A stretch of DNA of 64,000 bases from assembly GCA_001899585.1 (NCBI GenBank), contig MKWE01000043.1:4629-68628 (forward strand), written 5' to 3'. Source of the stretch: Rhodospirillales bacterium 70-18. Lineage in GTDB: Bacteria > Pseudomonadota > Alphaproteobacteria > Acetobacterales > Acetobacteraceae. The position numbers and the translations under genes were made by a program. The notes below the pieces were generated by a model. It ran no database searches. It saw only the letters and a list, made by a program, of their open reading frames with translations, and was not told where the DNA came from. Of this stretch, positions 27,289 through 35,881 are shown piece by piece (the first letter of the stretch is position 1; the number at the start of each line of letters is the position of its first letter).

Positions 27289-28176
27289 ATGAACACAGAC
27301 ACGACTACAAGCTTCGCCGAACTGCCGCACGGCGAAGCCCTGGCACGCCCGGGCGAGGCCGAGGCCTTCACCGTCACCGCACCCGACGGCGTGCGCCTGG
27401 CCGCGCAGAGCTGGGGCAATCCGGCCGGCCCCGCCATTCTATTGGTCCACGGTTTCGGCCAGTGCCACCTGAGTTGGCTGCGCCAGCTCCGCGGCCCGCT
27501 CGCCCGCGACTTCCGGCTGATCACCTTCGATGTCCGCGGCCATGGCGGCTCGGACAAGCCACTCGATCCCGCACGCTACAACCACGCCCGGCCCTGGGCG
27601 GACGACATCGCCGCGGTGCTCGACGCCGCCGGCATCGAGCGCGCCGTCCTGGTCGGCTGGTCGTTCGGCGGGCGCATCGCGCTCGACTACCTTGCCCTGT
27701 ACGGCACCGCCCGGATCGCCGGCCTCAATCTCGTCGGCTCCAGCATCTCCCCCCGGCCCGAGCTGCGCGGGCGCGGCGGGTTGGCCCTGCGCCCCCTGAT
27801 GAACGGCCCCGACCTATCCGAAAACATCGCCGCAACCCGAGAGTTCCTGCGTCGCTGCTTCATCATCCAACCGGACGAGCAAAGCTTCCAGGAAATGCTT
27901 GCCTACAACATGCTCGTCCCGCCGCCGGTCCGTGCCGCCGTGAATGCCCGCCCAGACCAGCCGGAAGCAGCACTGCGCGGCATCGCCACGCCAGTTCTCG
28001 TCACCATCGGCGACCAGGATGGCCTCGTCCCGCTGGCCGTCGCCCACTACGCCGCCGAGATCTTCCCGCAGGCCACGCTCTCGGTTTATCCCGGCATCGG
28101 CCATTCCCCGTTCTTCGAGGCGCCTAAGCGCTTTTCTCAGGAACTAGGCGACTTCGCGCGACGCGTCTTGGCCTGA
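27289..28176 (+). CDS. Alpha/beta hydrolase
   Basis: This 295-aa serine hydrolase has the oxyanion segment LVHGFGQ, the nucleophile elbow GWSFGGR (Ser in a G-x-S-x-G motif), the acid in GDQDGLVP and the His in GIGHSPFF. The chosen ATG gives a normal N-terminus (VTAPDGVRLAAQSWG). The closest functional classes are enol-lactonases and meta-cleavage-product hydrolases, which would suit the hydratase-aldolase context, but the substrate cannot be read from sequence. It is last in the plus-strand operon. Confidence 0.83.
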   Translation: MNTDTTTSFAELPHGEALARPGEAEAFTVTAPDGVRLAAQSWGNPAGPAILLVHGFGQCHLSWLRQLRGPLARDFRLITFDVRGHGGSDKPLDPARYNHARPWADDIAAVLDAAGIERAVLVGWSFGGRIALDYLALYGTARIAGLNLVGSSISPRPELRGRGGLALRPLMNGPDLSENIAATREFLRRCFIIQPDEQSFQEMLAYNMLVPPPVRAAVNARPDQPEAALRGIATPVLVTIGDQDGLVPLAVAHYAAEIFPQATLSVYPGIGHSPFFEAPKRFSQELGDFARRVLA

Positions 28177-28180
28177 CCCT

Positions 28181-28240
28181 GCACGGATCGCAGATCGCCA
28201 CTCCCAACACCGGAGTGGCGCCCCGCGGACCGATCCGTGC
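28181..28240. terminator. Nested inverted repeat between convergent genes
   Basis: The outer arms gcacggatcg (28181-28190) and cgatccgtgc (28231-28240) enclose a second perfect stem, cgccactcc/ggagtggcg (28196-28204 and 28212-28220). The element lies between the hydrolase stop and the opposing tautomerase gene. It has no clear U-tract, so it may be a bidirectional or rho-assisted terminator. Confidence 0.5.
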
Positions 28241-28245
28241 GGCCG

Positions 28246-28432
28246 TCAGCTGCGCTCGCTGAAAAGCACGCCGCCTTTCGCCTTGTTATCGCGCGACGAT
28301 TCGATGATCTGCACCATCACATTCGCCGCATCGACCTGCAGGCGCTGCACGACGGACTGCGTGATGTCCTGTATCAACCCGCGCTTCTGGTCCTTCGTGC
28401 GGCCTTCAACCATATATATAAACTTCCGGCAT
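28246..28432 (-). pseudogene. 4-oxalocrotonate tautomerase-like gene with frameshift in a TA tract
   Basis: The start codon with a perfect aggaggaatctc ribosome site encodes MPEVYIY, with the catalytic Pro1 of the family, and then stops after MPEVYIYG. The rest of the tautomerase (MVEGRTKDQKRGLIQDIT up to KGGVLFSER) continues in another frame. The break is in the alternating tract atatatata (28412-28420); one extra TA pair would restore a normal protein of about 63 aa. Alternatives are a genuine null allele, a switchable repeat or a sequencing error. A longer frame starting at 28455 lacks Pro1 and would be inactive. Confidence 0.8.
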
Positions 28433-28504
28433 GAGATTCCTCCTGGTGCAGTCATCGATCAGACTTCAGCGATCACCCGGTTGTGCAGTACCCCGATCCC
28501 TAAG

Positions 28505-28730
28505 AGCCGATCCGGAAAGTTTGAATCTACGTTGAGTATCTTGCCTGCCTGCGGAGCATGATGCGGATCATGGCGAGTCGGACGAACGCGGCGGCGGTGG
28601 GAATGTGGCGCTCATAGTCGCGCGCCAGCCTGCGGTGGTGGCTGATCCAGCCCAGTGTGCGTTCAACGATCCATCGTTTGGGCAAGACGACGAAGCGGTG
28701 CTTGTCGCAGCGGCGCACGATCTGCAACTC
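28505..28730 (-). mobile_element. IS5-family transposase C-terminal remnant
   Basis: The frame reads LQIVRRCDKHRFVVLPKRW, IVERTLGWISHHRRLARDYE and FVRLAMIRIMLRR, the C-terminal end of an IS5-type transposase. It is followed by the terminal-repeat-like gatccggaaagtttgaa. A stop lies immediately upstream of the first matching residues. The remnant separates the tautomerase gene from the integrase fragment. Confidence 0.8.
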
Positions 28731-28740
28731 CTACGGCCCG

Positions 28741-28863
28741 GTGTGCTGCATCGCCGCCAGCAAGGCCGGCAGCCTTGGACATTACATCGGTGGGTATCCG
28801 CTCGCGGAACATGATGAACGAGGACTCCGGGCGCTTCATCGGTCTGGCTATCCTGAGGACCAT
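28741..28863 (-). pseudogene. Site-specific integrase N-terminal remnant (DUF6538-like)
   Basis: From the ATG at 28863 the protein reads MVLRIARPMKRPESSFIMFR then ERIPTDVMSKA. This resembles the N-terminal SAM-like/DUF6538 segment of phage- and island-type tyrosine integrases. It is interrupted after about 41 residues at the IS5 remnant. It sits 87 bases from the 3' end of tRNA-Phe, in the position expected for an integrase using that tRNA as attachment site. The identification rests on a short stretch. Confidence 0.5.
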
Positions 28864-28949
28864 TGTGCCCCGCTCCTGTGTATCAGGCGGCGAGGTGGAA
28901 GTCCTTGATATCAGATAACCATTTGGTCCCGTTAGTTTCTCGGGAGCTA

Positions 28950-29025
28950 TGGTGCCCAGGGGCGGATTCGAACCACCGACACTGCGATTTTCAGTCGCAT
29001 GCTCTACCAACTGAGCTACCTGGGC
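28950..29025 (-). tRNA. tRNA-Phe (GAA)
   Basis: This is a 76-nt tRNA with encoded CCA. The acceptor stem pairs GCCCAGG with CCTGGGC, followed by A and CCA. The D-arm is AGCTCAGTTGGTAGAGC. The anticodon loop CTGAAAA has GAA at the anticodon position, and the T-arm contains GGTTCGAATCC. It lies at the boundary between the IS-rich left region and the core gene cluster. Confidence 0.96.
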
Positions 29026-29104
29026 GAACGCACGAAGCACGTTGGAGGCGGGGGAGATAGCCCAGCCAGAGCCGGGGATCAACCCGTCAAATTGTCATTC
29101 GGTG

Positions 29105-29284
29105 CTATGCCTCGTCATCCGGCGCCGGATCGTCGCGCTCTGGCGGCGGGCCGGGGATGGCGTAGCTCTCGGTGAACCAGCGACCCAGGTCGATATCGGC
29201 GCAGCGGACGCTGCAAAACGGCCGGGTGCGCGCGGTGGATGGCTTGCGGCAGACCGGGCAGGGCGAGGGGCGCGGCTCAACCAT
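29105..29284 (-). CDS. yacG: DNA gyrase inhibitor YacG
   Basis: This 59-aa zinc-finger protein has CPVCRK and [19 protein letters not shown], the C-x2-C and C-x3-C pairs plus the DLGRWF signature of YacG. YacG binds GyrB and inhibits DNA gyrase. The ATG at 29284 overlaps the upstream RNase gene by eight bases. Genes maf, rng and yacG form a typical alphaproteobacterial cluster. Confidence 0.88.
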   Translation of the reverse strand: MVEPRPSPCPVCRKPSTARTRPFCSVRCADIDLGRWFTESYAIPGPPPERDDPAPDDEA

Positions 29285-30392
29285 GGCGTGTCTCTTCCAG
29301 CACCCAGCCGCGTGGTGCCAGCGCCGGGTCCTCATGCATCACCATGGTGCGTCCGGTGCGGCCGGCAAGGGCTGCCAGCGCCTCGGGGTCGGCGCGCAGC
29401 GCGGTCACCAACGCAGGCGCGGCGCGCAGGGCGAGCGCGTACGCCGGAGCGGCGGCCATCTCGGCGGCGGCACGGCGCAGCGCGGCCAGGCCGGCGGCAT
29501 GCGGGCCGGCCAGCAGCTCGTGCAGCGGCGGATGGACCCGCGGGCGCAGGATTTCGGCCAGGCCCAGCGCGGTGAAGCCCAGCAGGCGCGGCCGCAGCGG
29601 GTCGTCGGCCAGGGCTGCCGCCAGCACCGGCGCCAGCGCGGCCCGGCGCCTCGGCGACAGCCCCGCCAGGTCCACCACGATCGGTCCGCCCAGGTTGCGC
29701 AGCCGGATCTGCCGCGCGAGCTCCGGCAACGCGGCCCGGTTGGCGGCATCGTGCGACGCCCCCTTGCCGCGCCGCCCGGCCGCCCCGGCGCCCAGGTCCA
29801 CATCGATCGCGGTCAGCGCAGGCGTGGGATACACCGACATCGCCGCCCCGCCCGGCAGCGCCGCCCCCGGCTCGGCCAGCGCCGCCACCTCGGTCTCCAC
29901 CGCCTCGTCGAACGCCGCCCGCACCAGCTTCAGCCGCGTGCCCAGCACGGGCCGCAGCAGCGCCGCCAGGGCGGCATCGTCGACCAGCACCTCTTCTACA
30001 TCCGCATGCAGCGCCGCCAGCCGCTCCACGGCCCCTGGGCCGCGCCGCAGCAGGGCCGGCGGACCGCTGCCCACCAGGGCCTGCTCGGCGGGCTCCAGCC
30101 GGGCGCTGAGCCGCGGCCCCTTGCCCCCCTGGGCGGCGCGGGTGACGCGCACGCCCAACACGCCGCCCTCCGGCACGGTGCCGCCCTCGCTGTCCGGCAG
30201 GAAGCCATCCGCATCAGCCAGCGCCACGAACGCGCCGGCCAGCGCCGGCATCCGCGCGGTGATCCGGCCGCGATGCAGGTCGCCCACCCCGTCCGGCGCG
30301 CCCGGGCGCCAGATCGCGTAATCCACCAGCCCCTGCGCGCCCACCGCGGCCACCCGGACCTCGCCGGGGCTGGCGGCGGCCAATATCCTCAC
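29277..30392 (-). CDS. Short ribonuclease E/G family protein
   Basis: This 371-aa protein starts at a GTG overlapping the maf stop (GTGA). The N-terminus resembles the RNase E/G S1-containing core ([20 protein letters not shown], then [11 protein letters not shown]). The catalytic-domain landmarks are [16 protein letters not shown] and [17 protein letters not shown]. It is much shorter than RNase G (about 490 aa) or RNase E, and the zinc-link cysteines are missing. It matches the abbreviated RNase E/G seen beside yacG in related bacteria. Role in RNA processing is inferred from family. Confidence 0.8.
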   Translation of the reverse strand: MRILAAASPGEVRVAAVGAQGLVDYAIWRPGAPDGVGDLHRGRITARMPALAGAFVALADADGFLPDSEGGTVPEGGVLGVRVTRAAQGGKGPRLSARLEPAEQALVGSGPPALLRRGPGAVERLAALHADVEEVLVDDAALAALLRPVLGTRLKLVRAAFDEAVETEVAALAEPGAALPGGAAMSVYPTPALTAIDVDLGAGAAGRRGKGASHDAANRAALPELARQIRLRNLGGPIVVDLAGLSPRRRAALAPVLAAALADDPLRPRLLGFTALGLAEILRPRVHPPLHELLAGPHAAGLAALRRAAAEMAAAPAYALALRAAPALVTALRADPEALAALAGRTGRTMVMHEDPALAPRGWVLEETRHG

Positions 30393-30982
30393 GGCGCCAG
30401 ATACCCCAGGCCGCGCAGCAACTGCGCCGTCTCGAACAGCGGCAGCCCGACCACGTTGGAATGGCTGCCGGACAGGAAGCGGATATGCGTCGCCGCCGCC
30501 CCCTGGATGGCATAGCCGCCGGCCTTGCCGTGCCACTCGCCGCCGGCCAGGTAGGCGCGGAGCTGCGCCTCTGTCAGCCGCGCGAAGGTCACCGCGCTGT
30601 CGCACACCCGCTCGGCCAGCCGCCCGTCGGGCGCCACCACCACCACGGCGGTGAACACCAGGTGCCGCCGGCCGGACAGCAGCTCCAGGCAGGCCCGCGC
30701 CTGCGCCTCGGTCTCCGCCTTCGGCAGCACCCGCCGCCCCACCGCCACCACGGTATCCGCGGCCAGCGTATAGGCGCCCGGCCGCACCGCCGCCCGCGCC
30801 TTGGCGCGCGCCAGCCGCAGCGCGAGCACGCGCGGCACCTCGGCCTTGCCGGGGGTCTCGTCGATATCGGTGGGAATGACGGCGTCTGGCACGACGCCGA
30901 TCTGCGCCAACAGGGCAAGCCGGCGCGGACTGGCCGACGCCAGCACCAGGTGCTGCGGCGGCCGGGCTTCTGAACCGCCCAC
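30389..30982 (-). CDS. maf: Maf-like nucleotide pyrophosphatase
   Basis: This 197-aa Maf/YhdE-family enzyme hydrolyses (modified) nucleoside triphosphates as housecleaning or septum-related NTPase. Motifs are the N-terminal LASASPRRLALLAQIG, then IDETP, ADTVVAVGRRVLPKAE and the C-terminal KAGGYAIQG (YAIQG is typical). It lies 14 bases downstream of infA and overlaps the RNase gene, so the core operon infA-maf-rng-yacG is likely cotranscribed. Confidence 0.9.
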   Translation of the reverse strand: MGGSEARPPQHLVLASASPRRLALLAQIGVVPDAVIPTDIDETPGKAEVPRVLALRLARAKARAAVRPGAYTLAADTVVAVGRRVLPKAETEAQARACLELLSGRRHLVFTAVVVVAPDGRLAERVCDSAVTFARLTEAQLRAYLAGGEWHGKAGGYAIQGAAATHIRFLSGSHSNVVGLPLFETAQLLRGLGYLAP

Positions 30983-30996
30983 GGAAAGCGGCCGGC

Positions 30997-31215
30997 CTAC
31001 TTGAAGCGGAACGTGATCCGCCCCTTGGTGAGGTCGTACGGGGTCATTTCCACATTCACCCGGTCGCCCGCCAGCACGCGGATGCGGTTCTTGCGCATCT
31101 TGCCGCTGGTGTGCGCCAGGATGGAGTGCTCGTTGTCCAGCTTGACGCGGAACATGGCGTTGGGGAGCAACTCCATCACCGTGCCGCTGAACTCGATCAT
31201 GTCTTCTTTGGACAT
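30997..31215 (-). CDS. infA: Translation initiation factor IF-1
   Basis: This 72-aa OB-fold protein is [20 protein letters not shown], then [20 protein letters not shown] and a C-terminus ending KGRITFRFK. It is full length and essentially canonical IF-1, which binds the ribosomal A site during initiation. The upstream in-frame extension is dropped because MSKED is the universal start. Confidence 0.97.
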   Translation of the reverse strand: MSKEDMIEFSGTVMELLPNAMFRVKLDNEHSILAHTSGKMRKNRIRVLAGDRVNVEMTPYDLTKGRITFRFK

Positions 31216-31273
31216 CAGGCCTCTTTGCCGGTCATTGGGATGGCCCGCAACATGATGTCCGAATACTCCAACG

Positions 31274-32587
31274 TCAAGCAAAGCCGCCCTGGCCCCCGCC
31301 CTGCCCGAGACGCAGGGCTATGCTGCGGGCGTGCGCCTGCAGCCCCTCGGCCTCAGCCAGCGCCACCGCCGCCGGCCCAACCCGCCCCAGCGCCGCCGCG
31401 TCCGCCTGCACCCAGGTGGTGCGCTTGAGGAAGTCGAACACCGACAGGCCCGAGGCAAACCGAGCCGTCCGCCCGGTCGGCAGCACGTGGTTCGGCCCCG
31501 CCACGTAGTCGCCCACCGCCTCCGGGCAGAACGCCCCCAGGAACGCCGCCCCGGCGTGGCGGATGCGCGCGAACACCGCCTCGGGGTCCGGCAGCATGAT
31601 CTGCAGATGCTCCGGCGCCAGCCGGTTGACCAGCTCCACCGCCTCGTCCCAGTCGCGCACCAGGATCACCGCCCCATGCGCGTCCCACGATGCCCCGGCG
31701 ATCGCCGCCCGCGCCAGGGTCGGAATTTCCGCCGCCACCGCCGCCGCCACCGCGTCCGCGAACCCGCCATCGTCGGTGATCAGGATGGATTGCGCCGCCT
31801 CGTCGTGCTCCGCCTGCGCCAGCAGGTCCACCGCCACATGCCGCGGATCGTTGGAGGCATCGGCCACCACCACCACCTCCGACGGCCCGGCGATGCTGTC
31901 GATGCCCACCCGGCCGAACACCTGGCGCTTCGCCTCGGCCACATAGGCGTTGCCCGGCCCCACGATCCGGTCCACCGGCGCGATCGTCGCCGTGCCCCAG
32001 GCGAGTGCGGCCACCGCCTGCGCCCCGCCCACGCGATACACCTCGCTCACCCCGGCCCGCCGCGCCGCCGCCAGCACCAGCGGGTTCAGCACCCCGTCCG
32101 GCGTCGGCACGCACATCGCGATCCGCCCAACCCCCGCCACCCGCGCCGGCAGCGCGTTCATCAGCACCGAGGAGGGATAGGCCGCCTTGCCCCCCGGCAC
32201 ATACAGCCCGACGGCATCCAGCGCCCCCCAGCGCATCCCCAGCGTCAGCCCCGCCGCATCCTCCATCCGCAGGTCGGCCGGCATCTGCGCCGCATGGAAT
32301 GCCTCGATCCGCCCCGCCGCCAGATCCAGCGCCGCCATCAGCTCCGCCGGCACGCTGGCCACCGCCGCGTCGATCTCCGCCGCCCCGATGGCGATATCCT
32401 CCGCCACCAGCGCGAACCGGTCGAACCGCGCCGTGTACTCGCACAGCGCCGCATCCCCGCGCGCCCGCACCGCGGCGATGATCTCCGCCACCGCCCCGTC
32501 CACCCGCGCCGTCGTCTCGCGCGCCTGCGCCAGCAGCGCGCCGAACGCCGCCTCGAACCCCGCCTCGGCCGTCGAAAGCCGCTTCAC
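31274..32587 (-). CDS. hisD: Histidinol dehydrogenase
   Basis: This 437-aa zinc enzyme catalyses the last two oxidations of histidine synthesis (histidinol to histidine). Signatures are [48 protein letters not shown] and the catalytic APEHLQIM. Length is normal. The start overlaps the hisG stop by ATGA, so hisG and hisD are coupled. Confidence 0.96.
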   Translation of the reverse strand: MKRLSTAEAGFEAAFGALLAQARETTARVDGAVAEIIAAVRARGDAALCEYTARFDRFALVAEDIAIGAAEIDAAVASVPAELMAALDLAAGRIEAFHAAQMPADLRMEDAAGLTLGMRWGALDAVGLYVPGGKAAYPSSVLMNALPARVAGVGRIAMCVPTPDGVLNPLVLAAARRAGVSEVYRVGGAQAVAALAWGTATIAPVDRIVGPGNAYVAEAKRQVFGRVGIDSIAGPSEVVVVADASNDPRHVAVDLLAQAEHDEAAQSILITDDGGFADAVAAAVAAEIPTLARAAIAGASWDAHGAVILVRDWDEAVELVNRLAPEHLQIMLPDPEAVFARIRHAGAAFLGAFCPEAVGDYVAGPNHVLPTGRTARFASGLSVFDFLKRTTWVQADAAALGRVGPAAVALAEAEGLQAHARSIALRLGQGGGQGGFA

Positions 32588-33291
32588 GACGCCGCCCCGG
32601 GCGACGCCACCGCCGCCCGGAACCGCGCGATCAGCGCCCCGATCTCCTCCGGCCGCGTCTTCAGCGCCGTGCGGTTGACGATCAGCCGGCTGGTGACGCG
32701 CGAGATCACCTCCGTCTCCACCAAGCCATTCGCCTTCAGCGTCGACCCCGTAGCCACCAGATCGACAATCACCCGCGTCAGCCCCAGCCCCGGCGCCAGT
32801 TCCATCGCCCCGTTCAGATGCACCACATCGGCATGAATCCCCCGCGCCGCATAATGCCGCCGCGCGATGTTGGGATACTTCGTCGCCACCCGAACCCGCG
32901 ACCAGGTGCGCGGATCATCCGTCCCCGCCGTCGCCACCGGCTCGGCCACCGACACCCGGCACGCCCCGATGCCCAGGTCCAGCGGCGCATAAATCTCCGG
33001 ATAATCGAACTCCATCAGCACATCGGCGCCGCAAATCCCCACCTGCGCCGCCCCGAACGCCACGAACGTCGCCACGTCGAAACTGCGCACCCGCACCACA
33101 TCCAGCGCCGGGTCGTTGGTGGTGAACCGCAGGCTGCGGCTGTCCTCGTCGGCATACTCCGGGTCCGGCCGAATCCCCGCATGCGCCAGCAACGGCGCGC
33201 ACTCGGACAGGATGCGCCCCTTCGGCAACGCAAGAATAAGCGGGCTGGAAGCCTCCGGCTGCAACTGGCCGGCACGGAATTCGGCGGTCAT
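32584..33291 (-). CDS. hisG: ATP phosphoribosyltransferase, short form
   Basis: This 235-aa enzyme performs the first step of histidine synthesis (ATP plus PRPP). Motifs are LALPKGRILSE, AAQVGICGADVLMEFD, RVATKYPNIARRHYA and VDLVATGSTLKANGL. The short form lacks the C-terminal regulatory domain and needs HisZ for activity; hisZ is not in this window. Confidence 0.93.
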   Translation of the reverse strand: MTAEFRAGQLQPEASSPLILALPKGRILSECAPLLAHAGIRPDPEYADEDSRSLRFTTNDPALDVVRVRSFDVATFVAFGAAQVGICGADVLMEFDYPEIYAPLDLGIGACRVSVAEPVATAGTDDPRTWSRVRVATKYPNIARRHYAARGIHADVVHLNGAMELAPGLGLTRVIVDLVATGSTLKANGLVETEVISRVTSRLIVNRTALKTRPEEIGALIARFRAAVASPGAAS

Positions 33292-33398
33292 CGCGGTCGT
33301 CCTGTGGAGCTTGCGCGCCGGGGTTACACCGGGCGGCGGCTCTAGGGAAGGGTTTGGGGCGGGGGGCAGGGTTTCAGGAAGCCAAGGGGACGCAGCCC

Positions 33399-33439
33399 GG
33401 GGGCGCTGCCCCGCGCCCCGCCAGGGGCCGAGCCCCTGG
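33399..33439. repeat. GC-rich double hairpin (REP-like)
   Basis: Two adjacent stems are present: ggggc-gct-gcccc (33400-33412) and the perfect ccaggggc-cga-gcccctgg (33421-33439). This resembles the dispersed palindromes common between genes in GC-rich alphaproteobacteria. It lies between hisG and tfuA and may also act as a terminator for the latter. Confidence 0.6.
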
Positions 33440-33609
33440 GCCCTGGTATGCCGAACCGCTTTTCGCGTCGGATAGTCCGTGCCCCTTGAAATGGCCCACC
33501 GGCAATGCGGCGGTGTTGTCCCATGGAGGATATCGACTCAACGGAGGGGCCCGCCGAGGCGATGTACAGGTTCACCTTTCTTCGCCTCGGCGTCGTCGTC
33601 GCTCCGACG

Positions 33610-33740
33610 TATCTCTGCGGAGGTGGGCCTGGGGGCTACGCGCCAGGTCGCTGCCGAAGGCGCAGATGAAGGCCGCGATCGAGTTGTAGCCGACCTCCAT
33701 GACTGTTTGCGTCACGCTCAGCCCGCCTGAGAAACGAAGT
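33610..33740 (-). pseudogene. AraC-type HTH remnant
   Basis: A minus-strand frame reads GLSVTQTVMEVGYNSIAAF then ICAF, matching the second helix-turn-helix of AraC-family regulators (GLSV...EVGYxSxxAF). No intact N-terminal domain or start precedes it, and the following residues drift. The rest of the 33292-33873 gap shows only the double hairpin and no other credible gene. Confidence 0.45.
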
Positions 33741-33873
33741 CGCCGACTGCCCCCGTTGGCAGTCAGATCAAAGGCTTGGCGCGCCGATCAGCACCGGGAC
33801 GCCACGCCGACCAACAGTCTGTGGACCGGCTTCACCGATTTGGATGGTGCTACCACGAGCCGCTTTGCCGGCG

Positions 33874-34597
33874 TCAGCAGCCAACGTGTCGGCGCAGTTC
33901 CTCCCAGTACGCCGTATGTGCCAGCACCGGTCTGTAGCCCCTTGGCGACACCGGAATAGTGTGCGCGCGCAGCAGATCGACCAGAAGCAGCGCGTCGGCG
34001 CGCTTGAGGTCGACCACGTTGGTTGGCAACCAGGCCTGGAGCCGGGCTGCTGCTCCGGCGAGGCCCTGCGCACCTGCGGCGGCCAGCACGCGGGGCCAGG
34101 TGCGGTCCTTGTAGAACATCGCCTTGGCGATCGCGGTGATGGCTGCGGCCGGTTCGGGCAGCAGCACGCCGTCCCGCGTCGCGATGGTCAGGGTGGCGCG
34201 GACGTTGACCATCGCTTCGGTGAGCGGCAGGTAGCCGAGCTCGGCGGGGCCGTGCTCCAACGCGACGTCATCGTCATCCTCGGTGAGGCCGTCGCGGTAG
34301 CCCTCGAACACCGCGCCGACTCCGACCATGCCGAACGGCGCCAGCTCTACTGCCCGCAGCGCCCATGCTGGCTGCGCCGTACACCGCGATGCCCTCGGCC
34401 AGCGCGAACACCAGCTCCTTGTGCCAGACCGAGGCGGTGGTCTCGAACAGCCCGTCGATCAGGCCGATGGCGCGCGGGCGCAGGGCGACAGCGCGGGCGA
34501 TGTCGCCGCAGGCTGCCGGCGGGCGGAGGTCGATGCGCGCCGCCGCCGACGGGGCGAAGCGGCCGAGGCTTGGCCCGGCGAAGACGATCAGCTCCAT
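33874..34597 (-). pseudogene. TfuA-like protein, frameshifted
   Basis: The N-terminal half begins MELIVFAGPSLGRFAP and contains AIGLIDGLFETTASVWHKEL then VFALAEGIAVYGAASMGA, the TfuA core. The C-terminal half follows in another frame: MVGVGAVFEGYRDGLTEDDD then VALEHGPAELGYLPLTEAM. The break is at 34357-34364, where a two-base loss in a GC repeat would explain the shift; restoring it gives about 241 aa, the normal length. TfuA is the partner of YcaO in peptide thioamidation. The start overlaps the ycaO stop by ten bases. It is either a true pseudogene or a sequencing error. Confidence 0.82.
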
Positions 34598-35820
34598 CGC
34601 CGCAGCGCCGCCCGCACGCGTGGCCCGGGCCGGTAGCCGGGCTTGTGCGCCATCCCCTCGAGGTCCGGCGCGATCATCCGCACGCAGGGGACGCCGATGT
34701 CGGGCCGGGTCAGGTCGACCGCGACGATGCGCGCGATGCTGTGCTGGGCCAACCGCGCCAGCGTGGCGTGCAGGTCGGCGTCGATATGCGGCGTGTCGAA
34801 GGAGGCGGCTCGATGCCAAGCGACGCCTGCCGGCGGCGGTCCGGCCTCGGGGACGATCATGCTGGCCAGGCTGCGGTGGCGGCCGACCAGCGCGTAGGCC
34901 TCGCGAGGGATATCGTCGCGCGCGCCGGCGATCAGCGTCAGCCGGCTCTGCGCCGCCTCGGCGAGTGCGCGGCACAGCGCGACCCCGGCATTCGGGTGGC
35001 AACCGACGCCGCCGAACCGGCCGAGGAAGGGCGGGCGGGCACGGCGGTCGTCGATGATCACGTGGAAGCACGGGATGGCGAGGTCGGAGGTGACGTCCCA
35101 GGCTTCGACTGAAATGGCTGCCGCATCGAGCCGGGAGAGCAGGCCTGCCACCGTCTCGTCCGGCATGGCGGCGGGGTCAATGCGTGTTGCAGCCTGCGCC
35201 GCGGCGGGCGCTTGGCGCCAGAGTGCGAAGGCGTCGCGCTCCACCAGTTCGCACAACGCGTGCAGCACCGCCTCGGCCATGGTGTTGCCGGCGCCAAGGC
35301 CGTTGCTGGTGGCGCGCAGCCAGCCGAACTCCAACTGGCGCGACAGGGTGAAGTCGGTGGTCACCAGCTCCTCCGGGACCAGGCACGGCCTGTCCGCGAG
35401 GATGTCGTGGCCGGCCAGCCAGGGGATCGCGCCGTCCGGGCGCGCGAGCCCGCGCCAGAGGTGGTCCGGCAGCGCGATGGCGGCGGGGCCGGCGGCGGCC
35501 ACGGCCACCCAGGCGCGTTCGCCGACGGGCGCCTCGGCGGCGGACCACTCCAGCGCCTCCATGAGCGCCGACGCCTTGGCGGCCTCCAGCGTCGCGCCCT
35601 TACCCTGGTGGACCGAGAGGCTGCGCGAGTTGGGGCGTACGGCCATCACCACGGGGATGCCGACATGGTCGAGGCCGGTGACGTTGGCGACGCGCGAGAC
35701 GCCGAAGGCGGGGGCGAGGGGCAGCAGGCGCGCCAAAGTCTCGGCCGGCGACACGCCGCGATGGGTGCCAGCGGTCCAGACTTTCCGCTCGTCGCCGCGC
35801 GTGGGGTGCACCGCCAGCAT
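34588..35820 (-). CDS. YcaO-domain ATP-dependent cyclodehydratase/thioamidase component
   Basis: This 410-aa YcaO enzyme of the TfuA-associated type shows GVSRVANVTGLDHVGIPVVM, VRPNSRSLSVHQGKGATLEA and SALMEALEWSAAE. ATP-binding Glu residues appear in LCELVERDAFALW, followed by a C-terminus with FGGVGCHPN and TLARLAQHSIARI. YcaO proteins activate a backbone amide with ATP; with TfuA the usual outcome is a thioamide. The ATG at 35820 is one of several possible starts, with no strong ribosome site; the conserved region begins soon after it. A small ORF sits 61 bases upstream and tfuA overlaps downstream, a RiPP-like layout. Confidence 0.85.
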   Translation of the reverse strand: MLAVHPTRGDERKVWTAGTHRGVSPAETLARLLPLAPAFGVSRVANVTGLDHVGIPVVMAVRPNSRSLSVHQGKGATLEAAKASALMEALEWSAAEAPVGERAWVAVAAAGPAAIALPDHLWRGLARPDGAIPWLAGHDILADRPCLVPEELVTTDFTLSRQLEFGWLRATSNGLGAGNTMAEAVLHALCELVERDAFALWRQAPAAAQAATRIDPAAMPDETVAGLLSRLDAAAISVEAWDVTSDLAIPCFHVIIDDRRARPPFLGRFGGVGCHPNAGVALCRALAEAAQSRLTLIAGARDDIPREAYALVGRHRSLASMIVPEAGPPPAGVAWHRAASFDTPHIDADLHATLARLAQHSIARIVAVDLTRPDIGVPCVRMIAPDLEGMAHKPGYRPGPRVRAALRRWS

Positions 35821-35881
35821 CAGCCGACCGAGCAGGGGACGGTTCGCACGTGTACGGCGGGCCCGCGGTCGGTGTGGCCCG

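Noticed and set aside
28863-29060. Short plus-strand ORF encoding GADSNHRHCDFQSHALPTEL
   Set aside because: This is the well-known spurious translation of the antisense of a tRNA gene.
33768-34073. Minus-strand 101-aa ORF at the end of tfuA
   Set aside because: Mostly an out-of-frame reading of the TfuA C-terminal half; the remaining tail has no recognisable motif.
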